A DNA stretch of 64,000 bases from contig NC_080075.1 of the NCBI RefSeq assembly GCF_949987535.1, forward strand, positions 60,319,111 through 60,383,110, written 5' to 3'. Below are positions 23,641 to 38,810 of the stretch, piece by piece. The notes beneath the pieces were generated by a model that worked only from the letters and a program-made list of their open reading frames with translations, ran no database searches and was not told the DNA's origin. Each line of letters starts with the position of its first letter. The stretch's first letter is position 1. Source of the stretch: Balaenoptera acutorostrata. Taxonomy: Eukaryota; Chordata; Mammalia; Artiodactyla; Balaenopteridae. Both the position numbers and the translations under genes were made by a program.

Positions 23641-24439
23641 ACACCTCATTGTAGTTTTGATTTGCATTTCTCTAGAAGAAAAGGGAACCCTCCTACACTG
23701 TTGGTGGGAATGTAAATAGGTACAGCTACTATGGAGAACAGTATGGAGGTTCCTTAAAAAACTAAAAATAGAGTGACCATATGATCCTGCAATCCCACTC
23801 CTGGGCATATATCCAGAGAAAACCATAATTCGAAAAGATACATGCACCCCAATTTTCACTGCAGCACTATTTGCAATAGCCAAGACATGGAAGCAACCTA
23901 AATGTCCACCAATGGATGAATGGATAAAGAAGATGTGGTACATATATACAATGGAATATTACTCAGCCCTAAAAAAGAACAACATGCCATTTGCAGTGAC
24001 ATGGATGTACTTAGAGATTATCATACTAAGTTAAATAGGTCAGACAGAGAAAGACAAATGTCATATGACATCATTATATGTGGAATGAAAAAGAAATGAT
24101 ACAGAAGAACTTATTTACAAAACAGAAACAGACTCACAGAAAACAAATTTAGGGTTACTAAAGGGGAAAGGTGGGGGGGATATAAATTAGGAATTTGGGA
24201 GTAATATATACACACTAGTATATATATATATAATAGATAAACAACAAGGACCTACTGTATAGCACAGGGAAGTATACTTAATATTTTGTAATAGCCTATA
24301 ATGGAAAAGAATCTGAATCTCTCTGTGTGTGTGTGTGTGTGTGTGTGCACGTGTGTGCACATCTGAATCACTTTGCTGTACACCTGAAGCTAATACAACA
24401 TTGTAAATCCACTATACTTAAATTTAAAAAATTTTTAAA
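23641..24439 (+). mobile_element. L1-4: 5'-inverted (twin-primed) L1 3' fragment inside L1-3
   Basis: The first 33 bases (23641-23673) are the reverse complement of the L1 ORF2 segment AGAGAAATGCAAATCAAAAC…. From 23674 the sequence runs in sense orientation from AGAAAAGGGAACCCTCC (Cys-rich tail) through the ORF2 end, the 3' UTR, a (TG)n tract and an A-rich end. About 85 bases that normally separate the two parts are missing. This is the classic 5' inversion pattern of twin priming. A 12-base target-site duplication bounds the insert. Confidence 0.92.
24320..24361. repeat. (TG)n microsatellite in the L1-4 3' UTR
   Basis: TCTCTC followed by about 12 TG units, then GCACGTGTGTGCAC. It lies in the 3' UTR of L1-4. 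Confidence 0.95.
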
Positions 24440-26757
24440 AAGAAGAAACAGATAATTTGAACAGACTGGTTACTAGAAGTGAAATAGAATCTGTAATTTA
24501 AAAAACTCCCTGCAAACAAAAGTCCAAGACCAGATAGCTTCATTGTGGATTCTACCAACTATACAAAGAAGAACTTATACCTATTATTCCCAAAATATTT
24601 CAAAAAATTAAGAGGACGGAACACTCCCAAATTCATTCTATTAGGCCACCATCACTCTTATACCAAAACCAGACAGACATTACAAAAAAAGAAAGTTATA
24701 GGCTAATGTATTTGATGAATATAGATGTAAAAATCCTCAACAAAATATTAGCAAACCAAATCCAACAATACATAAAAAAGGATCATACACCATGATCAAG
24801 CTGGACTTATCTAGGGTTGCAAGGATGGTTCAACATATGCAAATCAATCAATGTGATACATCACACTAACAAAAGAAAAGACAGAAACCAAATGATCATC
24901 TCACTAGATGCAGAAAAAGAATTTGACAAAATTCAACATCAATTCTTGATAAAAACTCTCACCAAAGGGGATATAGAGGGAACATATCTCAACATAATAA
25001 GAGCCATTTATGACAAATCCACAGCCAACTTAATGGTGAAAAGCTGAATGTTCTCCTACTAAATTCAGGAATAAGACAAGGATGCACACTCTTGCCACTT
25101 CTATTTGACATAGTATTGAAAGTACTAGCCACAGGATCAGACAAGAAAAGAAATAAAGTGTATTCAAATTGGGAGGAAAGAGGTAAAACTCACTATTTTC
25201 AGATGACATGATACTGTATATAGAGTACTCTGAAGTCTTCACACAAAAACTATGAGAACTAATAAATTAATTCACAAGGTAGCAGGATACAAGATTAATA
25301 TACAGAAATCTTTTGCAATTCTTTATACTAATAATGAAATATCAGAAAGAGAAAGTAAAAAAATCCTCTTTAAAATCACATCAGAAAAATAAAATACCTA
25401 GGAATAAATGTAACCAAGGAGGTAAAAAACCTGTATGCTGAAAACTATAAAACATTGATAAAGGAAATTGAAGATGATTCAAAGAAATGGAAAGATATCT
25501 CATGCTCTTGAATTGGAAGAATTAATATTGTTAAAATTTCCATACTACCCGAGGCAATCTACAGATTTAGTGCAATCCCTATCAAAATACCCATGACATT
25601 TTTCACAGAGCTAGATCAAATAATCTTAAATATTCTATGGAACCACAAAAGACCCAGAATTGCCAAAGCAATCCTGAGGAAAAAGAACAAAGCTAGAAAC
25701 ATAACCCTTATAAACTTCAGACAATACAACAAAGCTACAGTAATCAGAAAAGTATGGTATTGGCTCAAAAAACAGATATATGGATAAATGGAACAAAATA
25801 GAGAGCCCAGAAATAAACCCACATATGTACAGTCAAGTAATCTTCAACAAAGGAAGCAAGAATATACAATGGAGAAAAGACAGTCTCTTCAACAAGTGGT
25901 GCTGGTAAAAGCTGGACAGCTACATTTAAATCAATGAAGTCAGAACATTCCCTCACACCATATACAGAAATTAACTCAAAATAGTTTAAAGGCCTAAATA
26001 TGACACCATAAAACTCCTACAGAAGAACACAGGCAAAACATTCTCAGCAAAACATAAATTGTAACAACATTTTCTTAGATCAGTCTCCCAAGACAATAGA
26101 AATAAGAGCAAAAAATTTAAAATGGGACCTAATCAAACATAAAAGCTTTTGTACAGCAAAGGAAACCATCAACAAATCAAAAAGATGACCTACAAAATGG
26201 GAGAAAATATTTGCAAATGTTGTGAACAACAAGCGGGTAATGTCCAAAATATACCAATAGCTCATACAATGCAATATTGAAGAAACAAACAACCCAATCA
26301 AAAAATGGGCAGAAGACCTAGGTAGACATTTTTCCAAAGAAGACATACTGATGGCCAACAGACACGTGAAAAGATACTCAACATTGCTAATTAGAGAAAT
26401 GCAAATCAAAACTACAATGAGGTATCACTTCAAACCAGTCAGAATGGCCATCATCAAAAAGTCTTCAATATTAAATGCTGGAGAGGGTGTGGGGAAAAGG
26501 GAACACTGTACACTGTTGGTGGGAATGTAAATTGGTGCAGCCACTATGGAGAACAGTATGGAGATTCCTTAAAAGACTAAAACTAGAGCTACTATATGAT
26601 CCTCCAATCCCATTCCTGGATATATAACTGGGAAAAAATGAAAACTCTAATTTGAAAAGATACATGCACCCCAATGTTCATAGCAGCACTATTTACAATA
26701 GCCCAGAGATGGAAACAACCAAGTGCTCATTAACAGATAATTGGCTTAAGACGATCT

Positions 26758-26800
26758 GGTGTGTGTGTATATACACACACACACATACACACACACAAAG
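26758..26800. repeat. GT-TA-CA mirror microsatellite in L1-3 ORF2
   Basis: GGTGTGTGTGTATATACACA continues as CACACATACACACACAC. The GT run, TATA centre and CA run form an inverted repeat. It replaces the ordinary GTACATATATACAATGG of the other L1 copies. Confidence 0.92.
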
Positions 26801-27261
26801 GAACATTATTCAGACATAAAAAAGAATGAAATACTGGTATTTGCAGCAACATGGATGGATCTAGAGAATATTATACTCAGTGAAGTAAGTCAGACAGAGA
26901 AAGACAAATATGATATCACTTACATGTGGAATCTAAGTAATATTACAACGAATGTATATACAAAACCTAAACAGACTCACAGACATAGAAAACAAACTTA
27001 TGGTTACCAAAGTGAAGAGGGAGGTAAGGAGAGACAAATTAGGTATATGGAATAACAGATTTAAAATACTTATACATAAAATAGGTAAGCATTAAGGATT
27101 TACCATATAGCACAAGGAGTTATATTCAATATCTTGTAATAACCTATAATGGAATATAATCTGAAAAAATATATAATCGAATCACTTTGCTGTACACTGT
27201 TAACTAACACAATATCGTAAATCAACCATACTTCAATAAAAAAAAATACAACAGTATGGTA

Positions 27262-27917
27262 GTGGCATAAAAATAGACACATAGACCAGTGAAACAGAAT
27301 AAGGAGCTCCAAAATAAACCATAATAAACCAACTAATATTTGAAAAGGGAGCCAAGAAAAGTTAGTTTCTTCAATAAATGGTGCTTGGAAAACTGGATAT
27401 TCACATGCAAAAGAATGAAACTGGACCCCAGTCTTACCCCACTCACAAAAATTAACTTGAAATAGATTAAATACTTATGTAAAACCTGAAACCATAGAAG
27501 TCCTAGAATAAAACATAGGGAAATTTTTTTTTCCATTTGTTTTGGCAACGATTTTATGGATATGTCTCCAAAAGCACAAGCAACAAGAGTAAAAATAAAC
27601 AAGTAGGACTACATCAAACTAAAAAGCTTCTGCAAAGCAAAGGGAACCATCAGCAAAATGAAAAAAAAACTTACTGAATAGGAGAAAATATTTGCAAACC
27701 ACATATCTGACAATGTATTAATATCCAAAATATAAGAAATGCATATAATTCAACAGCAAAAACAAAAAAACAAAACAAAAAAACCCAACAAATAATCCAA
27801 ATTTTAAAATGAGAAAATAGACATTTTTCAAAGAAGATATTCAAATGGCTAACAGGAGCATGAAAAGGTACTCAACCTCACCCATCACCAGGGAAATGCA
27901 AATCAAAATCCCATGAG
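27262..27917 (+). mobile_element. L1-1, segment 4: ORF2 C-terminal part
   Basis: L1-1 resumes after the right target-site duplication of L1-3: GTGGCATAAAAATAGACACA ('YWHKNRDIDQ' region), AAACTGGATATTCACATGCA, then AGCTTCTGCAAAGCAAAGGG ('KLKSFCKAKGT'), and ends after GGGAAATGCAAATCAAAATC ('REMQIKI'). The Cys-rich tail and 3' UTR are absent, so the copy is also broken at its 3' end. Confidence 0.87.
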
Positions 27918-28279
27918 TCATACCATAAACCATGATTGCAAATTATGAAATACTGATATTCAGTTATTGCCTTTCCACATAACTTTCTCTTCTGAAAGCA
28001 CAAGCTTTATTGGAAAAAGGATTAGAGGAACCACTTCTGCTCCTTGATCCAGTTTTTTTCCCTGGACTTCAGTCACAAATGAGATATTTTTTAATATTAT
28101 GATTTATTACCATGAAAATGAGCAAAAGTAGGTACTATATATAGAGTTGGTGAATTATAACAGACTGTATATTACATCCCTACCCAGGAAAACGGCATAC
28201 CTTCTATTAGACATAATAGTGTCTAGGAAGTCAATATCTTGTACCTAACCAAACGTCTCTATTATTGTATGCCTCCTCC
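27918..28279. other. Unique sequence, nothing recognised
   Basis: AT-rich sequence with no repeat, RNA gene or exon visible. Confidence 0.5.
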
Positions 28280-28738
28280 TTCATAGATAGATACATAGAT
28301 AGATATAGCTATAGATATAAAAGAAGAGATTCATTATAGGAATTGACTCACAATTATGCAGGTCAAGATGTCCCATCATCTACTGTCTTCAAGCCTGAGA
28401 ACTAGGAAAGCCAGTGATGTAATTCAGTCCGAGTCTGAAGAGCTGAGAACCAGAAGCACCAATGCCTGTGGGCAGGAGAAGATAGATGTCTCAGCTAAGT
28501 GGAGAGAGTGAATTCGCCCTTTCTTCACCTTTTTTTGTTCTATTTGAGCCCTCAGTGGGTTGGATAATACCCATGCACATTGGTGGAGATGACCCTCTTT
28601 ACTCAGTCTGCTGATTCAAATGCCAATCTCTTCCAAAGACACCCTCACAGGCAAACCCCAAAATAATGTTCTACTAGCTGTCTGGGCATCCCTTAGCCCA
28701 GTCAAGCTGATACATAAAACTTACCATTACGGGTATCA
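28280..28738 (-). mobile_element. Old LTR-like repeat (reverse orientation), preceded by a GATA microsatellite
   Basis: A short (GATA)n-like run (28283-28318) leads into AGAGATTCATTATAGGAATTG, GTCAAGATGTCCCATC, CACCCTCACAGGCAAACC and AGTCAAGCTGATACATAAAA. On the minus strand this reads TTTTATGTATCAGCTTGACT, a well-known start of a solitary retroelement LTR family in placental mammals. It is probably of the ERVL/MaLR class; the exact family needs a library search. Confidence 0.5.
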
Positions 28739-30526
28739 GTAATTTTCCTTGAACTATTATTGCCTGGCTAACCTCCTCATCATTCTGTTAAAAATGTTAA
28801 ATTCTACTGCTTCATATAATCCAGATTCAGCATCTAGGACCATAATTTCATAATTTTTCCATATGCACTTGCCTTGCTCTATTTTTGCCATACGACTTAT
28901 CACCTCCTAATGTTCTATATTATTTTATTATTGTTATTATTATTATTATTTACTGTCTCCTCTTGCTAAAATTCAAACTCCACAAAGACTAATTTTTATC
29001 TGTTTTAACCCACTATATTTCAGGTATCTAAAATACACGTAGTAAATGGTAGGAGCTCAATATCCATTTTCCAAATGAATATAAATAAAATCTTATTCAA
29101 TGTAATGCTGTATAGTTTCCTCTTTTTCCTCTATATTCTATTACCTCTTTGATAAAGTCTAGTGCTGATTTTTTTTTGCAATTTTCACCGTCAGATGAAA
29201 GTAATCTAAATTACTTTTTAGATGACAAAAGTAACACTTATCTAACATACAAACAAACACATCTTATTACTCTCCATATCCTTCAATTTTTCATAGATGT
29301 CTTATAGATTATTTTCTTGTATTATCTCAAATAAGCTAGAGTACACACATAGACTTATAACTCAAACTTTTTCAAAAAGCTTTTCTATCTGAGAAGGTGT
29401 CGCATATATGAAACATATTATTGATGACCGTATTGAAGGAGACACATAACATACATATTCTGTTGGCCTCAACAACAGTTTTTTTTTTTTTTTTTTTTTT
29501 GCCAGAAACTGAACTGTATCACTGCATTTCCTCCTGCCTCCAGAGTGCCCACTGTAAAATGCTTTTGGTGTGTGTGCTGTTCAATGGGAGCCAGTAGAAT
29601 TGTTATATTTAAACCTTCATTGCTTTAGTAATGAAAGAAATGGTCCCCTAAAAGACTGAAAGAGTAATTTCTCTCTAGGTTCTTATCTCACTGTCAGAGA
29701 GGGACTTGGGCTAAAAGCAAACATAGTCTGATACTTGCATGTCCTTAAAGGTTCAGCAACCAAGGTGGGATTCCAAACTATTGCTTCTGACTCTTTTGAT
29801 TGAACCCTAAACCCTGTGCTTCATGGGTTGATAGAAATCAGAATTAACTTTTACCTAAAGGAAAATAGTATTTTTATAGCTGCTCACAATCCTCGCTGTA
29901 AAACTGTCAATTTTACACATGCTGTTGGCAATAGACGCATACGTTGCAATGCCTCATGATAATCCTAAGTGCTATGCAATAAAAACAAATATCCATGGCC
30001 TGTTCTTTACAGAGACTATTATTTCTTGATTCACACTGACATAGCACTAGTTGCTAATATTTTTATACATTAGATTTATGTTCTTCCCCTTATCTGCTCA
30101 CCTCCTTGCCTGCTATGAAGACATAAGAATATCTATCCTCATGACCGTGAGGGTATTAATGACACTGTCAATATGGCCCAGAGAAGCAGCCAGCAGGAGC
30201 ATCTGCCTCTCTCTCTCTTCTCATACTTATTTAATTGCAAATCCTCCTCCCACCACACACATAAGTGTACTCCCCAAAAAATACTCCCCAAAGAATAAAC
30301 ATGCTAAGTATGATGGCATATGCCACCAATCAGTGAGTACTTTCTCTTTTTGAAACAATCTCAGTTTTAAAGGATGTTCCTAATATTAGCCTTAGGGAGA
30401 ATAAGCTAATATTCTTCATGGAAATGCTGCTCAAAGGGCCATTCCACCCATTTTGAAACCAGGGATATGGCTATTAGTCACCTAGGTAAATTATATTTTG
30501 GGGTATCAGGTGAGCAGTATAAGCAA
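28739..30526. other. Unique sequence with a (TTA)n and a poly-T tract
   Basis: A (TTA)n microsatellite lies at about 28921-28952, and an uninterrupted poly-T of about 24 bases near 29479-29502 may be the reversed tail of an old retroposon. The sequence after the poly-T (GCCAGAAACTGAACTG) is not clearly a SINE. No gene is seen. Confidence 0.45.
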
Positions 30527-30692
30527 ATTCTAGAGACAAATTTCCTGGGTTCATGTCACAGCTCTGACATTTACTAGCTTCGTGACATTAGGCAGGTTAC
30601 TTAAACCTCAGGGTTTGTTCATCTGTGTAAATCAACCTATAGGGATGGGTGTGATGATTAGGTATGTTATAATCTGTACAGATCTTACCAGT
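30527..30692 (+). mobile_element. MIR SINE, left part (split by L1-5)
   Basis: CTGGGTTCATGTCACAGCTC, ACATTTACTAGCTTCGTGAC and GGCAGGTTACTTAAACCTCA follow the MIR core. The element is cut at 30692 by L1-5 and continues at 35798 with TCTGGCATCATATAAGCG, the MIR 3' part ('CAGTGCCTGGCACATAGTAAGCG'). Confidence 0.85.
30680..30692 (+). repeat. Target-site duplication of L1-5 (left copy)
   Basis: AGATCTTACCAGT matches AGATCTTAACCAGT at 35784-35797 with one extra A. The flanks together restore the MIR. Confidence 0.85.
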
Positions 30693-30802
30693 ATCACTCT
30701 CTTAGATAGCCTCATCCAACAGAGTGCAGACAGCAGAAGAAAGAAGAACTACAATCCTGCAGCCTGTGGAAAGAAAACCACATTCACAGAAAGATAGACA
30801 AG

Positions 30803-31707
30803 ATGAAAAGGCAGAGGGCTATGTAACACATGAAGGAACAAGATAAAACCCCAGAAAAACAACTAAATGAAGTGGACATAGGCAACGTTCCAGAGAAAGA
30901 ATTCAGAATAATGATACTGAAGATGATCCAGGACCTCAGAAAAAGAATGGAGGCAAAGATCGAGAAGATGCAAGAACTGTTTAACAAAGACCTAGAAGAA
31001 TTAAAGAACAAACAAACAGAGATGAACAATACAATAACTGAAATGAAAACTACACTAGAAGGAATCAATAGCAGAATAACTGAGACAGAAAAACGGATAA
31101 GTGACCTGGAAGACAGAAAGGTGGATATCACTGCTGTGGAACAGACTAAGGAAAAAAGAATGAAAAGAAATGAAGACAGCCTAAGAGACCTCTGGGACAA
31201 CATTAAACGCAACAACATTCACATTATAGGGGTCCCAGAAGGAGAAGAGAGAGAGAAAGGGCCAGAGAAAATATTTGAAGAGATTATAGTCGAAAACTTC
31301 CCTAACGTGGGAAAGGAAGTAGCCATCCAAGTCCAGAAAGTGCAGAGAGTCCCATACAGGATACACCCAAGGAGAAACACGCTGAGACACATAGTAATCA
31401 AATTGGCAAAAATTAAAGACAAAGAAAAATTATTGAAAGCAGCAGGGAAAAATGACAAATAACATACAAGGGAACTCCCATAAGGTTAACAGCTGATTTC
31501 TCAGCAGAAACTCTACAAGCCAGAAGGGAGTGGCATGATATACTTAAAGTGATGAAAGGGAAGAACCTACAACCAAGATTACTCTACCCGGCAAGGATCT
31601 CATTCAGATTTGATGGAGAAATCAAAAGCTTTACAGACAAGCAAAAGCTAAGAGAATTCAGCACCACCAAACCAGCTCTACAACAAATGCTAAAGGAACT
31701 TCTCTAA
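30803..31707 (+). pseudogene. L1-5 ORF1 (ORF1p), inactivated
   Basis: The ATG at 30803 starts MKRQRAM, then codon 8 is TAA (30824-30826) where L1-2 has a Tyr codon (one-base change). A downstream Met at 30830 opens a 210-codon frame with the coiled coil (ELFNKDLEELKNKQTEMNNT), the RRM-like core (NIHIIGVPEGEEREKGPEKI) and KLAKIKDKEKLLKAA. A 1-base deletion near 31444 then shifts the frame before the C-terminal RLTADFSAETLQARREWHD part. The stop in the original register is 31705-31707. The ORF is close to intact apart from these two lesions. Confidence 0.93.
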
Positions 31708-31765
31708 GTGAGAAACACAAGAGAAGAAAAGGACCTACAAAAACAAACCTAAAACAATTGAGAAA

Positions 31766-35584
<3,819 letters not shown>

Positions 35585-35797
35585 AAAAATGGTACAGATG
35601 AACCGGTTTGCAGGGCAGAAGTTGAGACACAGATACAGAGAACAAACATATGGACACCACTGGGGGAAAACCGCGGTGGGGTGGGGATGGTGGTGTGCTG
35701 AACTGGGCGATTGGGATTGACAGGTATACACTGATGTGTATAATACTGGTGACCAATAAGAACCTGCAGTATAAAAAAATAAAAGATCTTAACCAGT

Positions 35798-35836
35798 GTC
35801 TGGCATCATATAAGCGTAAGATGCTGTTATCAATAT
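35798..35836 (+). mobile_element. MIR SINE, right part
   Basis: TCTGGCATCATATAAGCGTA continues the MIR interrupted at 30692. Confidence 0.75.
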
Positions 35837-38768
35837 AGGGCCTCGAGTGATCAGGTGTTTTAGGAATACGGTGATGGTGGCATACAGTGTCCCTCCAGTT
35901 CTCACTCTCCCTACACCTTAGGAAACTGCCCCTGCCCCTGCCCTTGCCCCTGCCCCTAATGCTAAATAAATCAGCAGGGACCAGGAAAGGACTAGGTTTT
36001 TACTTGTATTGTTTCCTTATAGAAATTAAAACTTAAAAGTTTGAGTTTGTAATATCACAAAAGTTTTTAAAAAACCAATTTCTAAGACAGTAAACATTTT
36101 TCTGTACTGAAGAAAATAGAAATGTATCACTTATCTATTATTTTACATATGAAAGTCAAGTTGATATTTTAAAAATCAGTAATGTGGCCGGTGGAGAACT
36201 CTTTGACTCCATTTGTGATTCAATCCTCCTTTGCATTTAGGCTGTCACAAAGCAAGATGGAGTCCAAGATGCCTACAGGATTTTTGCAAAACAACCATTT
36301 ACTGCGTAGACATGTGATATCAACAAGGTGGAGGATTTACCAAAAGATCTGTTTTAAAAACTCAAGAAAAGTATAAGCTTCAATCATAACACTGACTGGT
36401 TCCCCAACCTGTACTGAATAGCTTTTGTAAAAAATCCTTTCCTTAGATTTGACTCATATACTTTCAACATGAAAATAGCATATGAATAATTTCTCCTTTA
36501 AAAAAACAACTTGTAAATATTGGTATGTGCTTAATACTAAAAAATCAATTACACAGGCCAAGTCAACAGAAAAATGAACCATTACCATACCACCCTGAAG
36601 GAAGTGCTGTTCACATTTGGTGTAGATGGTCCCAGATATGCTGAGATGCCAAGGACAAAGATGAAAATAAGAGAAAGAAGGAAAAAAAAAAGCAAGAAAG
36701 CAGGTTCAGATGATAACATTACTTTAAAAAGAGATATTTGATTATTACCCTGTATTTAGGTGAAGAAGAAAACTGAAATGAAACTAAAATTTTGGGTGAA
36801 TTTCAGAAAGTTTCTTCACCATAGACATATTATTATCTAAATATCAATCTAGAGTCATGAAATTAACATGAAAATACTGGAGTCTTTAAAAATTGGTTCT
36901 ACATTTAGATGGATTAAACACTCAGCCCTACCCTTTCCTACAGAATTTCTCTATTCCTGAGCATTTTATATAGATACAGGGTTTTTTTTATGTTCCATTT
37001 TGTTATGTAATAGTTTTATTGGCTTTAAGAATAGCTTATATTGTCTTCTCACAGTTCTGCTTTACTTAATGTCTTTCTGTTTCCTTTAGAGATGAAGGAC
37101 AGCTGAGAAAATATGACCTTCTTGGGCCACCCTTTATTTCTAGAATTGTGGATTATTGGGAAGAAGTCTGAGACCACCTTGATTTCTCCTTCTATGTGAC
37201 TTGCTCTGCTACTCGAGTAGACATGCTTTATTTCATCCTTGAGATTCAGGGACAAAGGACCTTTGTAATGACCTTTACCAAAAAACCTCCAGCACCACTG
37301 TTAGCTTCATAGCTCTATTTCACCCTTAGTTCTCCTTTGTTTTTGTAATTTTATTTTTGTAATGTTTCTTTTTTTCCCCCCAAATCTTCCACTCCCCTTC
37401 AGCCTATTGTTTTTGCTCCTGTTTGAGACTTAATGTGCCCAAATCATGTGCTCTGAACATCTGTGTGATAAGCAGTAATTCACTGGACTGTATTTTGTGT
37501 TTCTAGATGTAATCATGTATTTTCTGTCTACTTACCAGAATGTGGTACTTCTAAGTGAAAAAAAGTGTTATGAGAGGCAAGTGATAAATGCAAAAACATT
37601 AGAAGCCATGTATTTGTTAAATCAAAATAGTATCCCTGCAATAATTGTCAGAAACACATGCTATATAAAATAGGCTTAGGCTGAAGAGCATCATTTGTCA
37701 AACATAAACTCACTGAGAACATCTATCCTCCTGAAACCCTCCCCACCATTATAATTTCTGACGATTTCAAAAATTTCTCTGTGGTTATCTCTTAGGTCTC
37801 TTTGCCAACTTGCCGCAAAGGGCAAACTGGCCTTTTACTGTCATTCACCCAACTCAGGATTTTAGCCTCCCAGGTCGTTAGAGAGAATTAGCTTCCTTTT
37901 CATAGATAAGATGATAGTTCAGGGCATCTATAATTTGGGGTCTCAGCAACAGGCCAAATAGAACAGTCAAGAGTAGAGGCATTTGAACTTCCAGAGGTAA
38001 CATAGAAAATGAAAGTCTTCTTAGGGAAAAAAAATGTATCTTCTTTATATTTATCTACTATTGTCTTTCCTATTCTCAGACAAAAACAGCTCTGTTTTAA
38101 AGTAAAAGCATTTTTAAAGCAGGAACCTGCAAATTTAGAGTCAAATGTAAAGGCTCTATTTACAAAATAGGCAAGCAACACATTATGGGGCCATTATGAA
38201 AAATCTAATTCCTATGCAGTATATATTTTATGGATTGCTGAATGTTTATGGTAGGTTACACATAGAGCAGTCCTCATCAAGGACCTTAGGGTGACACAGA
38301 TAATAATAATACATGAGTGTCTGTGGTAAGGGTCTGAGAGAAGCACAGACAATTCTATAGGAGCTTCAAGAGGATGAGCCAACTTTTTCTTGAAGGAATC
38401 AAGAAAGGTTTTATCAAAGACTTGACAGATGGAGAGAGGGAGACAGAATCAGAGACTAACAGAAGCAAAGGCATGGAGGCAGGCTATTACAATGCAAGTG
38501 TTCCTCCTCCCCCAGGAAATGTCCTATCTAATGATAGCTGTGACCCTTAAAGGTTGTTAAAAGTTGTACAGGAATTTCACACACATCAGTAGTTTTACAA
38601 GTCTTTCTGCTAACGAGTAATATGAAATGGAATTGTAGTTGATACTATATTTTGTACCAGGTCATTGATTTACAGAAGGTCAAGATTAGCCATGGACTGA
38701 ATAGTAGAACAGGTGAAGCTTATGTTAAGAGTTCCTCCAGTCACTCATCTTTTATGACCACCCCTGCA
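35837..38768. other. Unique sequence, no gene seen; short (CCCTGC)n
   Basis: A short hexanucleotide repeat (CCCTGC-type, about five units) lies at 35928-35957. Around 37050-37260 a stretch resembling an old LINE-type repeat (GGACAGCTGAGAAAATATG…) is possible. No credible exon is present. Confidence 0.4.
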
Positions 38769-38810
38769 CGCACACGCGGGCACACACTCACACACACACA
38801 CACACACTTG
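38769..38810. repeat. (CA)n microsatellite
   Basis: CGCACACGCGGGCACACACT followed by an uninterrupted CA run to 38807. Confidence 0.93.

Larger units (their letters stand above)
22320..26937 (+). pseudogene. L1-3 ORF2, inactivated and split by L1-4
   Basis: Endonuclease part at 22320-23060: a start ATGGCAATAAGTACA, then a frame at 22513-22866 with GHYIMIKGSIQDG, NILNIYTPKIEAS and ILGDFSTPLTL (compare GDFNT in L1-2), and FSDHNSMKLEI at about 22990. L1-4 interrupts it at 23640. RT follows: [16 protein letters not shown] (24890 on) keeps the motif A Asp, and the FADD box reads FSDD (25196-25207). The Cys-rich tail zone (26471-26560, GGEG…CTLLVG) is frameshifted. There are many stops. The end is set at ATCTAA near 26937 by comparison with L1-2. 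Confidence 0.87.
20595..27249 (+). mobile_element. L1-3: long older L1 with 5' UTR, inserted in L1-1
   Basis: The element starts with an L1 leader (GAGGAGGATCAAGATGG…GTGGAGCTCACCTCC) directly after the target-site duplication, so its 5' end is probably complete. Contents: 5' UTR about 20597-21575, only the C-terminal part of ORF1 (about 21576-21855), ORF2 22320-26937 interrupted by L1-4, a 3' UTR and an A-rich end at about 27249. Net of L1-4 it is about 5.85 kb. It is more diverged than L1-2, L1-5 and L1-6, so it is probably a different, older subfamily. Confidence 0.92.

Noticed and set aside
24320..24361. (TG)n as a Z-DNA regulatory element
   Set aside because: It is part of the L1-4 3' UTR and is adequately explained as a microsatellite.
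29479..29570. Reverse CHR/Bov-type SINE after the poly-T
   Set aside because: The bases after the T tract do not follow the SINE consensus, and no A or B box is found on the minus strand.
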